A DNA stretch of 64,000 nt. Origin: Bordetella genomosp. 8. GTDB taxonomy: Bacteria > Pseudomonadota > Gammaproteobacteria > Burkholderiales > Burkholderiaceae_B. The stretch is taken from contig NZ_CP021108.1 in NCBI RefSeq assembly GCF_002119685.1, positions 2,914,001 through 2,978,000 on the forward strand. Direction: 5' to 3'. How positions within the stretch are numbered: the stretch's first letter is position 1; every line of letters begins with the position of its first letter. Positions 33,042 through 41,893 of this stretch are shown piece after piece. The notes under the pieces were generated by a model. That model was not told the DNA's origin, ran no database searches, and worked only from the letters and a program-made list of their open reading frames with translations. A program made the position numbers and the translations under genes.

Positions 33042-34514
33042 TCATCGGACACCGTACAGCCGCTGTGCCAGCCGCTGGTACTCGACGATTTCGGTTTCGA
33101 CGCGCGCCGGCGGCCAGCCCAGCGCCCGGCCGAGTTCGGCGGCATCGGTGCCGATATCCGCGAGGCCCAGGTCGGCATCCCAGACACGGCCCCGGCGGCG
33201 CGCCAGATGATCTTCCAACGTCACCACGTGTTCGTCGGCCGGCGTGCGGGACCAGTCCTCCGGCACGGCCGTGGCCGCCGCGCCCGCCGGCGGACCGAGG
33301 CGCGCCTGCAAAGCCTGCAGCACATCCGCCCCCGTGCGGCGATGCGCGCCCAGCGAACCGTTGCTCAAGGCGTAGGCGCCGGGCAGGCCATCGTCGGCCA
33401 GATCGTAGATGCGGCGCGAGCGGTGTCCCATGGGCAGCGCGGGGTCGAAGGTCAGCGGCCGGATGCCGGCCCACGTCGAGACGATATTCCGCCTTCCCAG
33501 CTTCAATGCCGGGAACAGGTGGTTCACTTCGCTTAGGATGAAGTCGACGTCGTCACGGTCGCAATGGACATCGTCCAGGTCGCCTTCGTACAGGGTCTCG
33601 GTCGGCCCGAAGAAATGCAGGTCGCGCCACGGCATGCAATAGAAAGGCCGGTTGCGCGTGGACATCGCCGCGAAGCCCTGGCCGCGGCAGGACTCGGGCA
33701 GGCGGAACACCAGATGCGCGCCCTTGGTGCCGGTGATCTTGCGCGATACGGGCTTGCCAGCGAGCGCATTGACCTGGTCCACCCATACGCCGCCCAGGTT
33801 CATCACGGCGCGCGCGCCGATGGTCGCCTCGTTGCCTTCGACGGTGTCACGCAGCCCGATGATCCAGTGGCCGTCCTGCTGCCGCAGGGAAGTCGCCGCG
33901 GTGTAGTTGCGGATGACCGCGCCCATGGCCTGGGCCTGCATCGCCAGGTCCACCACGGCGCGTTCGGGCCAGTCGAACTGGTACTCGGTGTAGGACGCGA
34001 TGCTGGCGATGCGCTCGGGTTGGGCGATGAAGGCCAGGAAGGGATTCTCGGCACGGGCACGCGCGGCGGACGTGCGGCGATAGTCCAGCGGCACCTTGCC
34101 GTCGGATACCGCGCCCAGGATGCCAAAGGCCACATCCACCATCCACGGCGCATAGGGCCCATCCTTGAACAGGGGATAGTGCATGCGCAAGGGCTTCAGG
34201 CCGGCCTTCCCGGATCGCACCAGCTCGCTGCGCACGGCCATCGACCGCTTGATGGTGCGCACCGCGTCCAGGAAGCGGCCCGGATGGCGCAGGAAGGTGG
34301 TCACCGGGCCGCCCGGCATCAGGTAGCGCAGCCCGCAATGCAGCAGGCGGCTGGACCGGGCGCTGGACCCGGAGCCGTAGTCCGCCTTGTCGACGAGCAG
34401 GACGCGGTAGCCGGCCTGCGCGGCGGCATGGGCGGTCGCCGCGCCGTTGATGCCCGCGCCGATGATCGCGATGTCGAAATCCCGGCCCTCCAGGGCCTGC
34501 AATGCTGGACGCAT
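33042..34514 (-). CDS. Glycerol-3-phosphate dehydrogenase-like FAD oxidoreductase
   Basis: 490 aa. FAD-binding start DIAIIGAGINGAATAHAAA (GxGxxG) followed by the GlpD signature region DYGSGSSARSSRLLHCGLRYL. The catalytic-domain blocks (GTKGAHLVFRLP, FYCMPWRDLHFFGPTET, STWAGIRPL) are kept, and a short C-terminal helical domain ends the protein. GlpD oxidises glycerol-3-phosphate to dihydroxyacetone phosphate at the membrane face. The neighbours (peptide-type transporter, GhrA) are not glycerol genes and there is no glpK or glpF, so a related hydroxy substrate is possible. 18 bases after the binding-protein gene. Confidence 0.82.
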   Translation of the reverse strand: MRPALQALEGRDFDIAIIGAGINGAATAHAAAQAGYRVLLVDKADYGSGSSARSSRLLHCGLRYLMPGGPVTTFLRHPGRFLDAVRTIKRSMAVRSELVRSGKAGLKPLRMHYPLFKDGPYAPWMVDVAFGILGAVSDGKVPLDYRRTSAARARAENPFLAFIAQPERIASIASYTEYQFDWPERAVVDLAMQAQAMGAVIRNYTAATSLRQQDGHWIIGLRDTVEGNEATIGARAVMNLGGVWVDQVNALAGKPVSRKITGTKGAHLVFRLPESCRGQGFAAMSTRNRPFYCMPWRDLHFFGPTETLYEGDLDDVHCDRDDVDFILSEVNHLFPALKLGRRNIVSTWAGIRPLTFDPALPMGHRSRRIYDLADDGLPGAYALSNGSLGAHRRTGADVLQALQARLGPPAGAAATAVPEDWSRTPADEHVVTLEDHLARRRGRVWDADLGLADIGTDAAELGRALGWPPARVETEIVEYQRLAQRLYGVR

Positions 34515-34532
34515 GATGTGGAGACGCGGCGG

Positions 34533-36101
34533 TTATTTGTTCAGGGAGGTCTTCTCGGTGATCAGCGGACCGTAGGACAAGGACCCCTGCAGGTCATAGC
34601 CATAGTCCAGCGACTTGCGGCTGGCCCAGACGATCTTCTGTTCGAACAGCGGAATGGCGCAGACCGCGTCGACGATCTTCTGCTGCGCCTGTTTCCACAG
34701 CGCCTTGCGCTTTTCCAGGTCCAGCTCCTTGCTGGCCGCGGTGATCTCGGCATCGGCGGCGTTGCAATGCGAGAAGTTGGCGGCGGCGGTGGGCTGCCCG
34801 ATGGCGCTGCTGGAGAGATAGAACTCCTTCAGGTAGTTGTCCGCGATGGGAAAGCGCGACGATGCGTAGATCACCAGGTCGCTGAGATCCTTGCGGATCT
34901 GCTGGTGGTAGGTCGCGTGCTCGACGACGTCCATGTCCATCAGCACGTTCACTTTCTTCAGCTGCGCCTGGATGATCTGCGCCGGGCCGAGTGTGGCGGC
35001 GTTCTGCGTCTGGATGACCTTGAAGCTCAGGCCGTTGGCGTGGCCGGCTTCCTTGAGCAGGGCGGTCGCCTTGGCGGGATCGTAGCCGGGCAGATGCACG
35101 CTCGGATCCGCGCCCAGCGTGGCCGTCGGGATGACGGTGGGCGAGTCGGCGGCCACCAGTTTCCCCTTGAAGAGCACAATCCGGCTGGGATCGATCGCAT
35201 AGGCGATCGCTTGCCGCACGCGCAGGTCGTCGAAAGGCTTGCGCGAGGTGTTCAGGAAAGCCAGCCCCTGGTAGGCCGGTTCGATGATGTCCAGCTTGGT
35301 GTCGGCGCGGTCCTTCATGCGTTCGGCCCAGCGCTGGTCCTGCCGGCCGTAGACCAGGTCGAGTTCGCCGGACTCATAGGCCAGGTCGCGGCTGGCGTCC
35401 GAACGGATGTAGCGATAGACGATCTGGTCGATGCGGGGCGCGCCCCGGAAATACTGCTTGTTGGCCTTGAAGGTCACCGACTGGCTGGCCTGGTAGGCCT
35501 CGAACTCGAAGGGCCCGGTGCCCACCGGTTGCAGGCGGAAGTTGTCGCCACGCTGCTCCACTGCCTTCTTGCTGACGATGAATCCGCCCTGGTAGCCGAC
35601 CAGCGTGTAGAGCAGGTCCGCGGACGGCGACTTCAGCGTGATGCGCACGGTGCGCGGGTCCACGGCTTCGACCTTCTCGACGTTGGCGAAGTCCGCCGCG
35701 AACGAGGACGTCTTGGGATCGCGCGCCCGGTCCAGGGAAAACACCACGTCCTCGGCGGTCATCTTGCCGAAGCCCGCGTGGAACTGGACGTCCTGGCGCA
35801 GGGTGAAGGTCCAGACCTTCTTGTCGGCCGAGACGTCCCACTTTTCCGCCAGGTCGGGCTCGATGCTTTCCAGCGAAACCGAACCCGGCTTGAAGCGGGT
35901 CAGGCCGTTGTACAGCCAGGGCATCAGGATTTTTTCCTGCGTGGCGGACGCCCGGTGAGGGTCCAGCGTGGCGAGGTCGGACGCCGCCATGCCGACGTTC
36001 AGGACCTGGGCGGCGAGCGCCGGCGCGGGCGCCAGCGTGGCCATACCCGCGCCCAGCAGAGCGGCGAACAGCGCGGCGTTCTTGATGCGTGCAATCGACA
36101 T
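34533..36101 (-). CDS. ABC peptide-type substrate-binding protein (SBP family 5)
   Basis: 522 aa. Signal peptide to about residue 31 (APALAAQ), ribosome site AAGGGGAAG. The DppA/OppA fold shows in LDPHRASATQEKILMPWLYNGLTRF, the signature region LRQDVQFHAGFGKMTAEDVVFSLDR and VRQAIAYAIDPSRIV. Family members bind peptides, nickel, glutathione, opines or sugars. It is on the opposite strand from its presumed permeases and ATPases at 36920-40731, with the regulator gene in between. Substrate unknown. Confidence 0.92.
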   Translation of the reverse strand: MSIARIKNAALFAALLGAGMATLAPAPALAAQVLNVGMAASDLATLDPHRASATQEKILMPWLYNGLTRFKPGSVSLESIEPDLAEKWDVSADKKVWTFTLRQDVQFHAGFGKMTAEDVVFSLDRARDPKTSSFAADFANVEKVEAVDPRTVRITLKSPSADLLYTLVGYQGGFIVSKKAVEQRGDNFRLQPVGTGPFEFEAYQASQSVTFKANKQYFRGAPRIDQIVYRYIRSDASRDLAYESGELDLVYGRQDQRWAERMKDRADTKLDIIEPAYQGLAFLNTSRKPFDDLRVRQAIAYAIDPSRIVLFKGKLVAADSPTVIPTATLGADPSVHLPGYDPAKATALLKEAGHANGLSFKVIQTQNAATLGPAQIIQAQLKKVNVLMDMDVVEHATYHQQIRKDLSDLVIYASSRFPIADNYLKEFYLSSSAIGQPTAAANFSHCNAADAEITAASKELDLEKRKALWKQAQQKIVDAVCAIPLFEQKIVWASRKSLDYGYDLQGSLSYGPLITEKTSLNK

Positions 36102-36140
36102 AACGGCTTCCCCTTGGTTTATGCGTAGTGATGACGATGG

Positions 36141-36776
36141 TTATTCGGCGGGCGCCGCGGGCGGCGCGGACTCCTGCAAGGGCACCGCGGCGACGACCCA
36201 CAGCACCTCGGCCTTTTCCTGGCCCGGATTGCGCCAGCGATGCGGCGCCTTGCTGTGATAGCGAAAGCTGTCGCCGGGATGCAGCGTGAAGCTCTTGTCC
36301 TCGATCCAGAGCTCCAGCGTGCCGGCCAGCACCAGGCCGACCTGTTCGCCGCGCTCGATGGTGAACAACTCCTCTCCGGTCGAGCCGCCCGGCTCGATAT
36401 ACGCCCGGTACACATTGATGCCGGCCGAAGGCTGGGGCGTGAGGATGACTTTCTCGATGCCTTTTTCCGGCGCCTTCAGCGCGGGATGGCTGCCGGCGCG
36501 CGCCACCACGCCTTTTTCGTCGGCGGCGGGCGAGTTGCCGAATTCCAACAGGGTGGTGCTGGGGATGTTCAGGGCGTCGGAGATGACCCTGAGCATGCGC
36601 ACCGACGGCGAGCTGATGCCGCGTTCCACCTGGCTGAGCAGGCCCACCGAGATCTGGCACATCTCCGACAGCTTGGAGATGGACAGGCCTTGTTGCTTGC
36701 GCGCCCGGCGGATCTGCTGGCCCAGCCACAGGTCGGCGACGCTACGGGCTTCATAGGAAGCGGAAGTGGGAGGCAT
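36141..36776 (-). CDS. XRE-family regulator with C-terminal cupin domain
   Basis: 211 aa from ATG 36776; a TTG 19 codons upstream falls in the palindrome region. The helix-turn-helix is at about residues 20-70 (IRRARKQQGLSISKLSEMC, ISVGLLSQVERGISSPS). A cupin_2 sensor domain follows at about 125-195 (EPGGSTGEELFTIERGEQ, TLHPGDSFRYHS, APHRWRN). PuuR-like regulators of this build bind a small molecule in the cupin and repress transport and catabolic genes. It lies between the two divergent halves of the transport system, 39 bases before the binding-protein gene on the same strand. Confidence 0.9.
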   Translation of the reverse strand: MPPTSASYEARSVADLWLGQQIRRARKQQGLSISKLSEMCQISVGLLSQVERGISSPSVRMLRVISDALNIPSTTLLEFGNSPAADEKGVVARAGSHPALKAPEKGIEKVILTPQPSAGINVYRAYIEPGGSTGEELFTIERGEQVGLVLAGTLELWIEDKSFTLHPGDSFRYHSKAPHRWRNPGQEKAEVLWVVAAVPLQESAPPAAPAE

Positions 36777-36808
36777 GAGGCTCGAAGGGTATTGGGACAG
36801 GCGAATTC

Positions 36809-36825
36809 TTCCATTCGTGATGGAA
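36809..36825. promoter_or_regulatory. 17-bp inverted repeat between the divergent transporter operons
   Basis: TTCCAT-N5-ATGGAA, perfect arms, 33 bases upstream of the XRE-cupin start and 94 before the first permease start. A second near-symmetric block TGAAA-A-TTTCA lies at 36835-36845, next to a possible -35 (TTGACG, 36848-36853) for the plus-strand operon. These are the best operator candidates for the XRE-cupin protein. Confidence 0.5.
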
Positions 36826-36919
36826 TCACGCAAGTGAAAATTTCATATTGACGATGACTTCATGTGGATGGCAGTATTCACGCATTCCCGGTTCCGGCTC
36901 CCGCGTTAGGAAAAAACCC

Positions 36920-37861
36920 GTGTTGCTGTACGTGCTGAAACGGCTGTTGATGGCGGTGCCCACGCTGCTGGGCGTGCTGACCATCGTCTTCGTCATCGTC
37001 CGCATCGCGCCCGGCGATCCGGCGATCGTCATCCTGGGCGAGAACGCGACGCGCGAGGCGATCGAGCAGTTGCACCGGCAACTGGGGCTGGACCTGCCGC
37101 TGTGGCGGCAATACCTGGATTTCATGGGATCGGTGCTCACCGGCGACCTGGGCCGCTCCATGATCACCAACCGGCCGGTGCTGTCGGAAGTGGCGCGGGT
37201 CCTGCCTTACACCATCGAATTGACGCTGGCGGCCATCGTCATCGGCATCGTGGTGGGCCTGCCCCTGGGCGTGATCGCCGCCCGCTACCGCAACCGCGCG
37301 CTGGATTTCGTCATCCGCTGCGTCTCGTTGCTGGGGCTTTCCTTTCCCGCATTCATCTCCGCCATCCTCCTGCTGCTGCTGTTTTCCATCCAGCTCAAAT
37401 GGCTGCCGGTGATCGGCGAGGCCAGTTATGCCGATCCCGGCAAGCGCGCCGCCGCGCTGGTGCTGCCCGCCCTGAACCTGGGCCTGATCATGGTGGCCTA
37501 CATCACGCGGGTGACGCGCTCCAGCATGCTGAACGTCATTGGCGAGGACTACATCCGCACCGCGCGCGCCAAGGGCGTGCCGGCGCGCTTCGTGGTGTGG
37601 CGCCACACGCTGCGCAACGCGCTGATTCCCATCGTCACCGTCATCGGCCTGTACCTGGGCGTGCTGATCGGCAATTCCGTGCTGACGGAAATCGTCTTCA
37701 ACCGGCCCGGCCTGGGCAAGCTCATCGTCATCGCGCTGAACTCGCGTGACTATCCCACCCTGCAGGCCATGCTGGTCATCTACGCCTTCGTCATCGTGCT
37801 GGCCAACCTGCTGACCGATCTGATGTACGGGGTCATCGATCCCAAGGTGCGCAACCAATGA
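36920..37861 (+). CDS. Peptide-type ABC permease (DppB-like)
   Basis: 313 aa from GTG 36920 (AGGAAA about 8 bases upstream). It begins LLYVLKRLLMAVPTLLGV, with six membrane segments. The DppB/OppB blocks are VRIAPGDPA, the periplasmic LGLDLPLWRQYLDFMGSVLTGDLGRS region and the EAA coupling loop YIRTARAKGVPARFVVWRH. Its stop overlaps the next start (ATGA). First gene of a four-gene plus-strand operon. Confidence 0.92.
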   Translation: MLLYVLKRLLMAVPTLLGVLTIVFVIVRIAPGDPAIVILGENATREAIEQLHRQLGLDLPLWRQYLDFMGSVLTGDLGRSMITNRPVLSEVARVLPYTIELTLAAIVIGIVVGLPLGVIAARYRNRALDFVIRCVSLLGLSFPAFISAILLLLLFSIQLKWLPVIGEASYADPGKRAAALVLPALNLGLIMVAYITRVTRSSMLNVIGEDYIRTARAKGVPARFVVWRHTLRNALIPIVTVIGLYLGVLIGNSVLTEIVFNRPGLGKLIVIALNSRDYPTLQAMLVIYAFVIVLANLLTDLMYGVIDPKVRNQ

Positions 37862-38724
37862 GCGCTATCGCCGTTTCCTCGCCATCGCGCGCCGCGCGGC
37901 TCCTGCGCCTGTGCTGGCGCCGTAAGGCGGCCAGCGCTGGCGCCATCGTCACGCTGCTGGTCGTCCTTGCGGCCATCTTCGCGCCCTGGCTCGCCCACCT
38001 GGATCCCAACGAGCAGGACATCGCCGCGCAGCTGATGGGTCCATCCGCCGAACACATGCTGGGCACGGATACCTACGGACGCGACGTCTGGGCGCGCATC
38101 CTGTACGGCGCGCGGGTGTCGCTGTTCATCGGCGTGGCGTCGATCGCCGTGGCCATGCTGGTCGGCGGCCTGCTCGGCCTGGTCGCGGGCTACAAGGGCG
38201 GGCGCACCGATCGCGTCATCATGGCGGTCATGGACATGCTGCTGTCCTTTCCCAGCCTGGTCATGGGCCTGTTGGTGGTGGCGGTGCTGGGGCCGTCGAT
38301 GGTCAACCTGATCATCGCGATTTCGTTCACGGCGATCGCGCCCTTCGCCCGCATCGCCCGCGCTCCGACCCTGGCCGTGCGGCAGCGCGATTTCGTGGAA
38401 GCGGGCAGGGCGCTGGGGTATTCGGACCTGCGCCTGATGCTGCGGCACATCCTGCCCAACATCCTGGACGAGATCCTGGTGCTGGGATCCCTGTGGCTGG
38501 CGACCGCCATCCGTACCGAAGCGTCGCTCAGCTTCATCGGGCTGGGCGTGCGGCCTCCCACGGCGACCTGGGGCGGGATGATACGCGACGGCTTCGAGAA
38601 CATGCTGGACGCGCCGTGGCTGGTGATATTCCCCAGCATCGCCATCCTGATCATCATGATTTCGCTGAACCTGCTGGGCGATGGGTTGCGCGATGCCACC
38701 GATCCGAAACTGCGCAATGAATAA
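37858..38724 (+). CDS. Peptide-type ABC permease (DppC-like)
   Basis: 288 aa, coupled to the preceding permease by ATGA. N-terminal helix WLAHLDPNEQ region then GTDTYGRDVWARILYGARVSL, a DppC hallmark. Membrane helices follow, with the coupling loop DFVEAGRALGYSDLRLMLRHILPN and LSFIGLGVRPPTATWGGM near the end. It pairs with the DppB-like protein as the membrane channel. Its stop lies 8 bases inside the next gene. Confidence 0.92.
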   Translation: MSAIAVSSPSRAARLLRLCWRRKAASAGAIVTLLVVLAAIFAPWLAHLDPNEQDIAAQLMGPSAEHMLGTDTYGRDVWARILYGARVSLFIGVASIAVAMLVGGLLGLVAGYKGGRTDRVIMAVMDMLLSFPSLVMGLLVVAVLGPSMVNLIIAISFTAIAPFARIARAPTLAVRQRDFVEAGRALGYSDLRLMLRHILPNILDEILVLGSLWLATAIRTEASLSFIGLGVRPPTATWGGMIRDGFENMLDAPWLVIFPSIAILIIMISLNLLGDGLRDATDPKLRNE

Positions 38725-39751
38725 TTCCCCGCACGAGACCGACGCGCCAGTACTGTCCGTCAGCCGCCTGACGACCGAATTCCGCATCAAGGGGCAGTGG
38801 CATCCCGCGATCCGCGACCTCAGCCTGCATGTGGGCCGCAACGAAACGCTGGCCATCGTCGGCGAGTCCGGTTGCGGCAAGAGCATCACCGCGCTGTCGG
38901 TCATGCGCCTGATCAATCCGGCGCAGGGCAGGATCGCCGGCGGCCAGATCCGCCTGGACGGGCAGGACCTGCTCGCGCTGTCGGAGCCGCAGATGGAGAA
39001 GGTACGCGGCAACGCGATGGCGATGATTTTCCAGGAGCCGATGACCTCGCTGAATCCGGTCATGACCATAGGCAGCCAGATCGCCGAGTCCGTGCGCTTT
39101 CATCGCCGCGCCACGCGCGAACAGGCGCGCGCGCGGGCGCTGGAACTGCTGGAGTGGGTGCGCATCCCGGCGGCGGCGCGGCGCTACGACGATTATCCGC
39201 ACCAGTTCAGCGGTGGCATGCGCCAGCGCGTCATGATCGCCATGGCCCTGGCCTGTGAGCCCAGGCTGCTGCTGGCCGACGAGCCGACGACCGCGCTGGA
39301 CGTGACGATACAGGTGCAGATCCTGGCGCTGCTGGCCGAGCTGAAGGCGACGCGCGACATGGGCATGGTGTTCATCACGCACAACCTGGGCGTGGTCGCG
39401 TCCATCGCCGACCGCGTGGCGGTGATGTACGGCGGCCGCGTCATCGAGCAGACCGACGTGCAGTCCCTGTTCGATCGGCCGACGCACCCCTATACCGAGG
39501 CCCTGCTGCGTTCCATGCCGCGCGTGGATCGTCCGCGCGCCGACCTGCAGCCCATTCCTGGCCAGGTGCCGCCCATCACGGTGGAAACGCCCGGTTGCCG
39601 CTACGCCGATCGCTGTCCCCTGGTCCAGCCGCGCTGCCGGCAGGCGGTTCCGCCGCTGGCCCCGGTCGGCGGCAACCTCCATCACCTGGCGCGCTGTTGG
39701 GTGCGCGCCGACGCCGTCGACGCGGACGTCAACACGGAGGCCTCGGCATGA
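38717..39751 (+). CDS. Peptide-type ABC ATPase (DppD-like)
   Basis: 344 aa from ATG 38717, overlapping the permease stop by 8 bases. Walker [17 protein letters not shown]-loop [12 protein letters not shown], signature [15 protein letters not shown], Walker [15 protein letters not shown]. The C-terminal oligopeptide-transporter extension ([15 protein letters not shown]) carries three Cys ([14 protein letters not shown]), which bind an iron-sulfur cluster in some family members. It drives uptake together with the DppF-like subunit, to which it is coupled by ATGA. Confidence 0.92.
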   Translation: MNNSPHETDAPVLSVSRLTTEFRIKGQWHPAIRDLSLHVGRNETLAIVGESGCGKSITALSVMRLINPAQGRIAGGQIRLDGQDLLALSEPQMEKVRGNAMAMIFQEPMTSLNPVMTIGSQIAESVRFHRRATREQARARALELLEWVRIPAAARRYDDYPHQFSGGMRQRVMIAMALACEPRLLLADEPTTALDVTIQVQILALLAELKATRDMGMVFITHNLGVVASIADRVAVMYGGRVIEQTDVQSLFDRPTHPYTEALLRSMPRVDRPRADLQPIPGQVPPITVETPGCRYADRCPLVQPRCRQAVPPLAPVGGNLHHLARCWVRADAVDADVNTEASA

Positions 39752-40731
39752 GCGCGCACGCATTGCTGGAAGTACGCAAGCTGTCCAAGCAGTTCGTCGT
39801 CAAGCAGGGCTTCCTGGGCGGCAGCAAAGCGGTCCTGCACGCCGTGCACGACGTGTCGTTCGAAGTGCGTGAAGGCGAGGCCTTCGGCATCGTCGGCGAA
39901 TCCGGCTGCGGCAAATCGACCGCCGGCCGTAGCCTGCTGCGCCTGATCGAGCCGACGTCCGGCGAAGTCCGCTACAAGGGCGAGAACATCGTCGACTTCG
40001 ACCGCGCGCGCCTGCAGGCCTTGCGCCGAGAAATACAGATCATCTTCCAGGATCCCTATGCGTCGCTGAATCCGCGCATGACCATAGGCGCGACGCTGGA
40101 AGAACCCATGCTGCTGCATGGCGTGGCCACGCGCGCGAACGTCCGCGCCAAGGTGGAAGCCGCCTTGCTGGAAGTGGGGCTGCCGGCGCAGGCCATGAGC
40201 AAATATCCGCACGAGTTCTCAGGCGGCCAGCGCCAGCGGGTGGGCATCGCGCGCGCCCTCGCGCTGAATCCCCGCCTGATCGTGGCGGACGAACCGGTAT
40301 CCGCGCTGGACGTCTCGATCCAGGCGCAGGTGCTGCTGCTGATGGAAGCCCTGCAGCGCAGCCGCGGACTGAGCTTCGTATTCATCTCCCACGACCTGGG
40401 CGTCGTGCGCCACTTCTGCAATAACGTCGCGGTGATGTACCTGGGCCGGGTGGTAGAAAAAGGCCCCGTGGATCCGCTGTTCGAAGAACCGCTGCATCCC
40501 TACACGCAGGCGCTGCGGGCCGCTTCGCCGGTGCCCGACCCACGGCAGAAAATCACCATCGCCAAGATAGACGGCGACATCGCCTCGCCCCTGGCGCCGC
40601 CCAGCGGCTGCCATTTCCATCCGCGCTGTCCCAAGGCCATGCCCGTCTGCAAGGCGGAATATCCGGCCCTGCGGACGGTTGCGCCGGGGCGCCAGGTGGC
40701 ATGCCATCTGTACCCGGTGGCGAGCACCTGA
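39748..40731 (+). CDS. Peptide-type ABC ATPase (DppF-like)
   Basis: 327 aa from ATG 39748 (ATGA overlap). Walker [17 protein letters not shown]-loop [12 protein letters not shown], signature [15 protein letters not shown], Walker [15 protein letters not shown], and the C-terminal extension [16 protein letters not shown] with [14 protein letters not shown]. Complete second ATPase subunit. A GC-rich hairpin 14 bases after the stop may end the transcript. Confidence 0.92.
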   Translation: MSAHALLEVRKLSKQFVVKQGFLGGSKAVLHAVHDVSFEVREGEAFGIVGESGCGKSTAGRSLLRLIEPTSGEVRYKGENIVDFDRARLQALRREIQIIFQDPYASLNPRMTIGATLEEPMLLHGVATRANVRAKVEAALLEVGLPAQAMSKYPHEFSGGQRQRVGIARALALNPRLIVADEPVSALDVSIQAQVLLLMEALQRSRGLSFVFISHDLGVVRHFCNNVAVMYLGRVVEKGPVDPLFEEPLHPYTQALRAASPVPDPRQKITIAKIDGDIASPLAPPSGCHFHPRCPKAMPVCKAEYPALRTVAPGRQVACHLYPVAST

Positions 40732-40745
40732 CTTGCGCGGCCGGG

Positions 40746-40769
40746 CCGGGCCGTTACACAATGGCCCGG
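40746..40769 (+). terminator. Hairpin after the peptide-type ABC operon
   Basis: Perfect 7-base stem CCGGGCC/GGCCCGG around a 10-base loop. No T-tract follows. Its place just after the last ATPase gene suggests a terminator or 3-prime stabiliser, but the sequence alone cannot tell these apart. Confidence 0.4.
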
Positions 40770-40818
40770 TTCGCCCGAGGGGCGACAATATCGCCGTCCT
40801 ATCGTTCGGGTCCAAGAC

Positions 40819-41712
40819 ATGACTACCATCGCCGCCACGGCGTCAGCCACCACTGCTTCCGCCGATCCGGCGGCCGCCCGCATGCCCGTCTATTTCCTGT
40901 CGCATGGCGGCGGGCCCTGGCCCTACATGCAAGGCCAGATGCGCGAGCGCTATGCGGTGCTGGAACAATCGCTGCGGGACATTCCGGCGCAATTGCCCGC
41001 GCCGCCCAAGGCGATCCTGGTTGTGTCGGGCCATTGGGAGGAGCCGGAGCTGACCGTGTCGTCCTCGCCCCGGCCAGGGATGATCTACGACTACTACGGT
41101 TTCCCGGATTACCTGTATCACATCAGCTATCCCGCCCCCGGTTCGCCCGAGCTGGCCGAACGGGTGCGCAGACTGTTGACGGACGCGGGTTGGCCGGCGC
41201 ATAGCGATCCGGAGCGGGGCTACGACCACGGCACCTTCAGCATGCTGGCGCCCATGTATCCGCGGGCGGATGTTCCCGTCGTGCAGTTGTCCATGATGGC
41301 GGACATGGACCCCGCGCGCCACATCGCGGTGGGCCAGGCCCTGGCGCCGCTGCGCGACGAAGGCGTGCTGATCCTGGGCAGCGGCCTGAGCTATCACAAC
41401 CTGCGCAACTGGGGCCCGGGCGCCGCCGCGCCATCGGCCGCCTTCGACGCGTGGTTGCGCGATGTGCTGCTGGACACGACGCCGCGGGAGCGTCGCCAGG
41501 CTCTCACGCAATGGGAGCAGGCGCCCAGTGCGCGTGTGGCCCATCCGCGCGAGGACCACCTGATTCCGCTCATGGTGGTGCTGGGCGCCGCCGGCGACGA
41601 TCCGGCGACGCGTATCTACAGCGAGGACTTCATGGGCGCCATCGCGGCATCCAGCTACCGCTTCGGCGCGGACCGCACGCCCAGCCGCAGCGACCTCCTG
41701 GCCGCCGCATAG
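40819..41712 (+). CDS. DODA-type extradiol dioxygenase family protein
   Basis: 297 aa. The LigB/4,5-DOPA-dioxygenase fold is shown by YFLSHGGGPWPYM (first metal His), ILVVSGHWEEPELTVSS (second metal His), YDHGTFSMLAPMYP and GSGLSYHNLRNWG. Plant and bacterial relatives cleave catechol-type rings; E. coli YgiD is the model. The first 21 residues (Ala/Thr-rich) may not be real, as a second ATG at 40882 begins where relatives start; neither has a good ribosome site. It follows the ABC operon on the same strand but behind a hairpin, so it may be a separate unit. Confidence 0.85.
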   Translation: MTTIAATASATTASADPAAARMPVYFLSHGGGPWPYMQGQMRERYAVLEQSLRDIPAQLPAPPKAILVVSGHWEEPELTVSSSPRPGMIYDYYGFPDYLYHISYPAPGSPELAERVRRLLTDAGWPAHSDPERGYDHGTFSMLAPMYPRADVPVVQLSMMADMDPARHIAVGQALAPLRDEGVLILGSGLSYHNLRNWGPGAAAPSAAFDAWLRDVLLDTTPRERRQALTQWEQAPSARVAHPREDHLIPLMVVLGAAGDDPATRIYSEDFMGAIAASSYRFGADRTPSRSDLLAAA

Positions 41713-41729
41713 CGCGGCTTTACGCCGCG
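41713..41729 (+). terminator. Hairpin directly after the dioxygenase gene
   Basis: CGCGGC-TTTAC-GCCGCG, a perfect six-base stem with a five-base loop, one base or less after the TAG stop. No T-tract follows. The next gene begins 165 bases later; no ORF or repeat is visible in between. Confidence 0.4.
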
Positions 41730-41893
41730 AGGGCACTTGCGGCGAATCGCGGGAACCATTAAGGTCATCGGGAGTATCCGTCCGCGGGGGCGGTGCGCGA
41801 CTAGCAGCGGCCGACAGAAGCCAGCCCGATTCCTTATCCCGTCATCCCGTCCTTGCGCGGTCGTCCTTGACGGATCTTCGTGGAGCCCCCGCC

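Noticed and set aside
33042..34514. Glycerol utilisation locus
   Set aside because: GlpD-like protein only; no glpK, glpF, glpR or glycerophosphate transporter, and peptide-type transporter neighbours.
33564..36128. 854-codon open frame on the plus strand
   Set aside because: It is antisense to the GlpD-like and binding-protein genes, both with strong family motifs; the translation has no recognisable domain and is typical of the antisense frame of GC-rich genes.
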